Of a DNA stretch of 64,000 nt, positions 61,975-64,000 are shown piece after piece. The notes below the pieces were generated by a model. It ran no database searches. It was not told the DNA's origin and was given only the letters and a program-made list of their open reading frames with translations. The position numbers were made by a program, and so were the translations under genes. The stretch spans positions 4,588,001 to 4,652,000 of the forward strand of contig OZ253469.1 in assembly GCA_965261535.1 (NCBI GenBank). Reading direction: 5' to 3'. This DNA comes from VXNE01 sp965261535 (GTDB taxonomy: Bacteria; Pseudomonadota; Gammaproteobacteria; Pseudomonadales; Azotimanducaceae). Each line of letters begins with the position of its first letter. Within the stretch, counting starts at the first letter, position 1.

Positions 61975-63422
61975 TGGCGAACGAATACGGCATCGTGGTG
62001 ATCGGGGCTGGTCCCGCCGGGTATGCGGCTGCCATCCGCGCCGCGCAGCTCGGCATGCGCACTGCATGCATCGACAAGTCCGTGGACAGGGATGGGCGCC
62101 CGACGCTCGGAGGCACCTGCCTGAACTGGGGCTGCATTCCGTCCAAGGCGCTGCTCGACGCATCTCGCAAGTACATGGAGGCCGCCCACGGTTTCGACGA
62201 AGTGGGCATCGATGTCGAAGGCCTGTCCATCGACGTGGCCAGGATGATGCGTCGCAAGGACGACGTGGTGGGGAAACTGACGTCGGGCATCGCGGCGTTG
62301 TTCGACGGCAACGGGATCGTTTCGCTGCCCGGCCGAGGCAAGTTGCTGGCCCACAAACGCGTCGAATATACGAACCACCAGGGCGAGGTCACCGAGTTGG
62401 CGGCCGATCACGTGATCCTGGCGCCTGGCTCCGTGCCGCTGCAGATCGATCCGGTGCCGCTGGTCCCGGGTCTGATTGTCGACTCCGCGGGCGCGCTGGA
62501 ATTCGACGCGGTGCCGCGGCGGCTCGGAGTGATAGGCGCCGGAGTTATCGGCCTCGAACTCGGTAGCGTCTGGTCCAGGCTCGGCGCCGAGGTGGTTCTG
62601 CTGGAAGCGCTGGACGAATTCCTGCCCATCGCCGACCAGCGCATCGCCCGCGACGCGTTGCGCACCTTCGGTCGCCAGGACCTGGACATCCGCCTCGGAA
62701 CCCGTGTCACCGGCGCCACGGCGAAGGGCGATGGCGCCTCGGGCGAAGTGACCATCGAGTACCAGGACAAGGGCGGCAACCACACGCTGACCGTGGACAA
62801 GCTCATTGTCGCGGTGGGTCGCCGCCCGTACACGGAAGGGTTGCTGGCACCGGACAGCGGCGTCAACCTCGACGAACGCGGCTTCCTCTATGTCAACGAT
62901 CTTTGCGCCACCGATGCCCCCGACGTCTATGCCGTGGGCGATGTCGTGCGTGGTCCGATGCTTGCGCACAAGGGCGCGGAGGAAGGCGTCATGGTCGCCG
63001 AACGGATCGCCGGCCACAAGCCGATGGTCAACTACGAGTGCATTCCGAACGTCATCTACACCCATCCGGAGATCGCCTGGGTCGGAAAGACCGAACAGGA
63101 TCTCAAGGCCGACGGCGAGGCGTACAACGTCGGCACATTCCCTTACGCCGCCAACGGCCGCGCGCTCGCGGCCAACGACGCCGGGGGCATCGTCAAGATG
63201 GTCGCCGACGCGGACACCGATCGAATCCTGGGCGTACACATCTTCGGCCCACAGGCATCCGAACTCATCGCTCAGGCGGTGATCGCCATGGAATTCGACG
63301 CCAGCGCGGAAGACATCGGGTTGACCATGTTCGCGCATCCGACACTGGCCGAGGCCGTGCACGAGGCGGCGCTGGCGGTAGGGGGCAGGGCGATCCACAT
63401 GGTGAATCGAAAGCGGCGGTAG
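61974..63422 (+). CDS. lpdA: Dihydrolipoyl dehydrogenase (E3)
   Basis: 482 residues. VVIGAGPAGYAAAIRAAQLG binds FAD, GGTCLNWGCIPSKALLD holds the redox disulfide, GVIGAGVIGLELGSVWSRLG binds NAD, and HPTLAEAVHEAALAV has the catalytic His-Glu. It reoxidises the lipoyl group of SucB. It overlaps sucB by one base, completing the sucAB-lpd unit. Confidence 0.96.
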   Translation: MANEYGIVVIGAGPAGYAAAIRAAQLGMRTACIDKSVDRDGRPTLGGTCLNWGCIPSKALLDASRKYMEAAHGFDEVGIDVEGLSIDVARMMRRKDDVVGKLTSGIAALFDGNGIVSLPGRGKLLAHKRVEYTNHQGEVTELAADHVILAPGSVPLQIDPVPLVPGLIVDSAGALEFDAVPRRLGVIGAGVIGLELGSVWSRLGAEVVLLEALDEFLPIADQRIARDALRTFGRQDLDIRLGTRVTGATAKGDGASGEVTIEYQDKGGNHTLTVDKLIVAVGRRPYTEGLLAPDSGVNLDERGFLYVNDLCATDAPDVYAVGDVVRGPMLAHKGAEEGVMVAERIAGHKPMVNYECIPNVIYTHPEIAWVGKTEQDLKADGEAYNVGTFPYAANGRALAANDAGGIVKMVADADTDRILGVHIFGPQASELIAQAVIAMEFDASAEDIGLTMFAHPTLAEAVHEAALAVGGRAIHMVNRKRR

Positions 63423-63437
63423 TACGCCGGTCGCAAA

Positions 63438-64000
63438 ATGAGCGCTGATGCAAGATCCGAGCGAGAGGAATCGGAACAGTCCGATCCGATCCAGAAGGAC
63501 GACCTGTCGCTCTACTGGAGGCTGCTCCGCTACCTGCGACCGTACCGGTTCTGGTTTGTCGTCGCGGTGGTCGGATTTCTCGTCTCGGCCGGTGCCGAGA
63601 CTTACTTCGCACGCCTCCTCGGCGGGATCATCGACGCCTTCAAGGCAGCTGATTCGTCCGACACCAGCGCGATCTGGTTCTATCCGGGACTGATGGTCGC
63701 TGCCGCAGCTATCCGGGCGGTGGGAGCAGTTGCTGGAGAACTGCTGCTGTCGCGCATCTCGTTCGGCATCGTGCACGTCATCCGTTGTGAGCTGTTCGAA
63801 TGCCTGCTTGTGGTACCCAGCGCCTATTACGACCGCAGTGGCCGGGGTGAACTGCTCTCCAGGTTGACCTACTCCGTCTCCCAGTTGCGTGACACGGTGA
63901 CGGACACCGCCCGGATCTTTCTGCAGGACGGCACCAAGGTGATATGCCTGGTGGGATACATGCTCTACATGAATTGGCTGCTGACCATCATTTTCGCTGT
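63438..64000 (+). CDS. ABC exporter, MsbA-like, 3'-partial
   Basis: 187 codons are visible before the window ends. A polar N-terminus is followed by LYWRLLRYLRPYRFWFVVAVV, then membrane helices (ISFGIVHVIRCELFECLLVVPSAYYDRSGRGELLSRLTY, read in two parts) that match the transmembrane domain and first coupling helix of MsbA-type lipid exporters. The ATPase domain lies outside. It begins 15 bases after lpdA but is probably a separate function (lipid A or lipid transport). Confidence 0.82.
   Translation, partial: MSADARSEREESEQSDPIQKDDLSLYWRLLRYLRPYRFWFVVAVVGFLVSAGAETYFARLLGGIIDAFKAADSSDTSAIWFYPGLMVAAAAIRAVGAVAGELLLSRISFGIVHVIRCELFECLLVVPSAYYDRSGRGELLSRLTYSVSQLRDTVTDTARIFLQDGTKVICLVGYMLYMNWLLTIIFA

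Overview
The window comes from a GC-rich bacterium, most likely a gammaproteobacterium. The main support is the block sdhCDAB-sucA-sucB-lpdA with gltA pointing away from it, plus an msbA-like gene, a selABC operon and a selD gene fused to an oxidoreductase. The species cannot be named from the sequence. The core genes are dense and translationally coupled, but the spaces between them are full of insertion sequences, miniature elements and decaying genes, as in a genome with heavy recent transposition.

Region 1 (1-8.2 kb) is a defence island: a four-gene Wadjet operon (jetABCD, with jetA cut by the window edge) faces a two-gene module of an AAA ATPase and a small TOPRIM-like protein. Region 2 (8.4-14.7 kb) has the selD fusion, a dead DsbA-like gene, a 375-bp element with perfect 22-bp terminal inverted repeats, a broken zeta-toxin-like kinase, a uracil-DNA-glycosylase-like ORF split in frame by an IS3-family element, and a BrnT toxin. 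Region 3 (14.7-18.3 kb) is a coupled operon of a GCS2 ligase, an M14 deacylase-like protein and a MetX-like acyltransferase. Region 4 (18.4-31 kb) has a MITE, a decayed TonB-dependent receptor, a CmcJ/NvfI-like oxygenase, an ISKra4-type IS, and four tandem paralogues that join a phytanoyl-CoA dioxygenase domain to HEAT-like repeats.

Region 5 (31.4-37.8 kb) has a winged-helix regulator in front of a chimeric PEP-dependent dikinase locus, a DUF4143 ATPase, and three gene remnants. Region 6 (38-45.2 kb) holds an IS66-like element carrying a truncated DNA adenine methylase, a GH127-like gene, a complete IS that carries an intact adenine methylase as passenger (perfect TIRs, 9-bp target duplication), and an SDR gene. 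A 17-bp copy of the selC 3' end at 39658 suggests that 39.7-45.1 kb was inserted at the tRNA-Sec gene. Region 7 (45.1-49.9 kb) is selC-selB-selA and a RAYT transposase gene with tandem repeats on both sides.

Region 8 (49.9-64 kb) is central metabolism: an HIBADH-family dehydrogenase, citrate synthase, a TPR protein, an amidohydrolase, then sdhCDAB, sucA, sucB, lpdA and a partial ABC exporter. Together these supply citrate synthase, succinate dehydrogenase and the 2-oxoglutarate dehydrogenase complex. A solo element end lies upstream of sdhC and a MITE sits between sdhA and sdhB. selA, selB, selC and selD together give a full selenocysteine pathway, although I found no convincing selenoprotein in the window.
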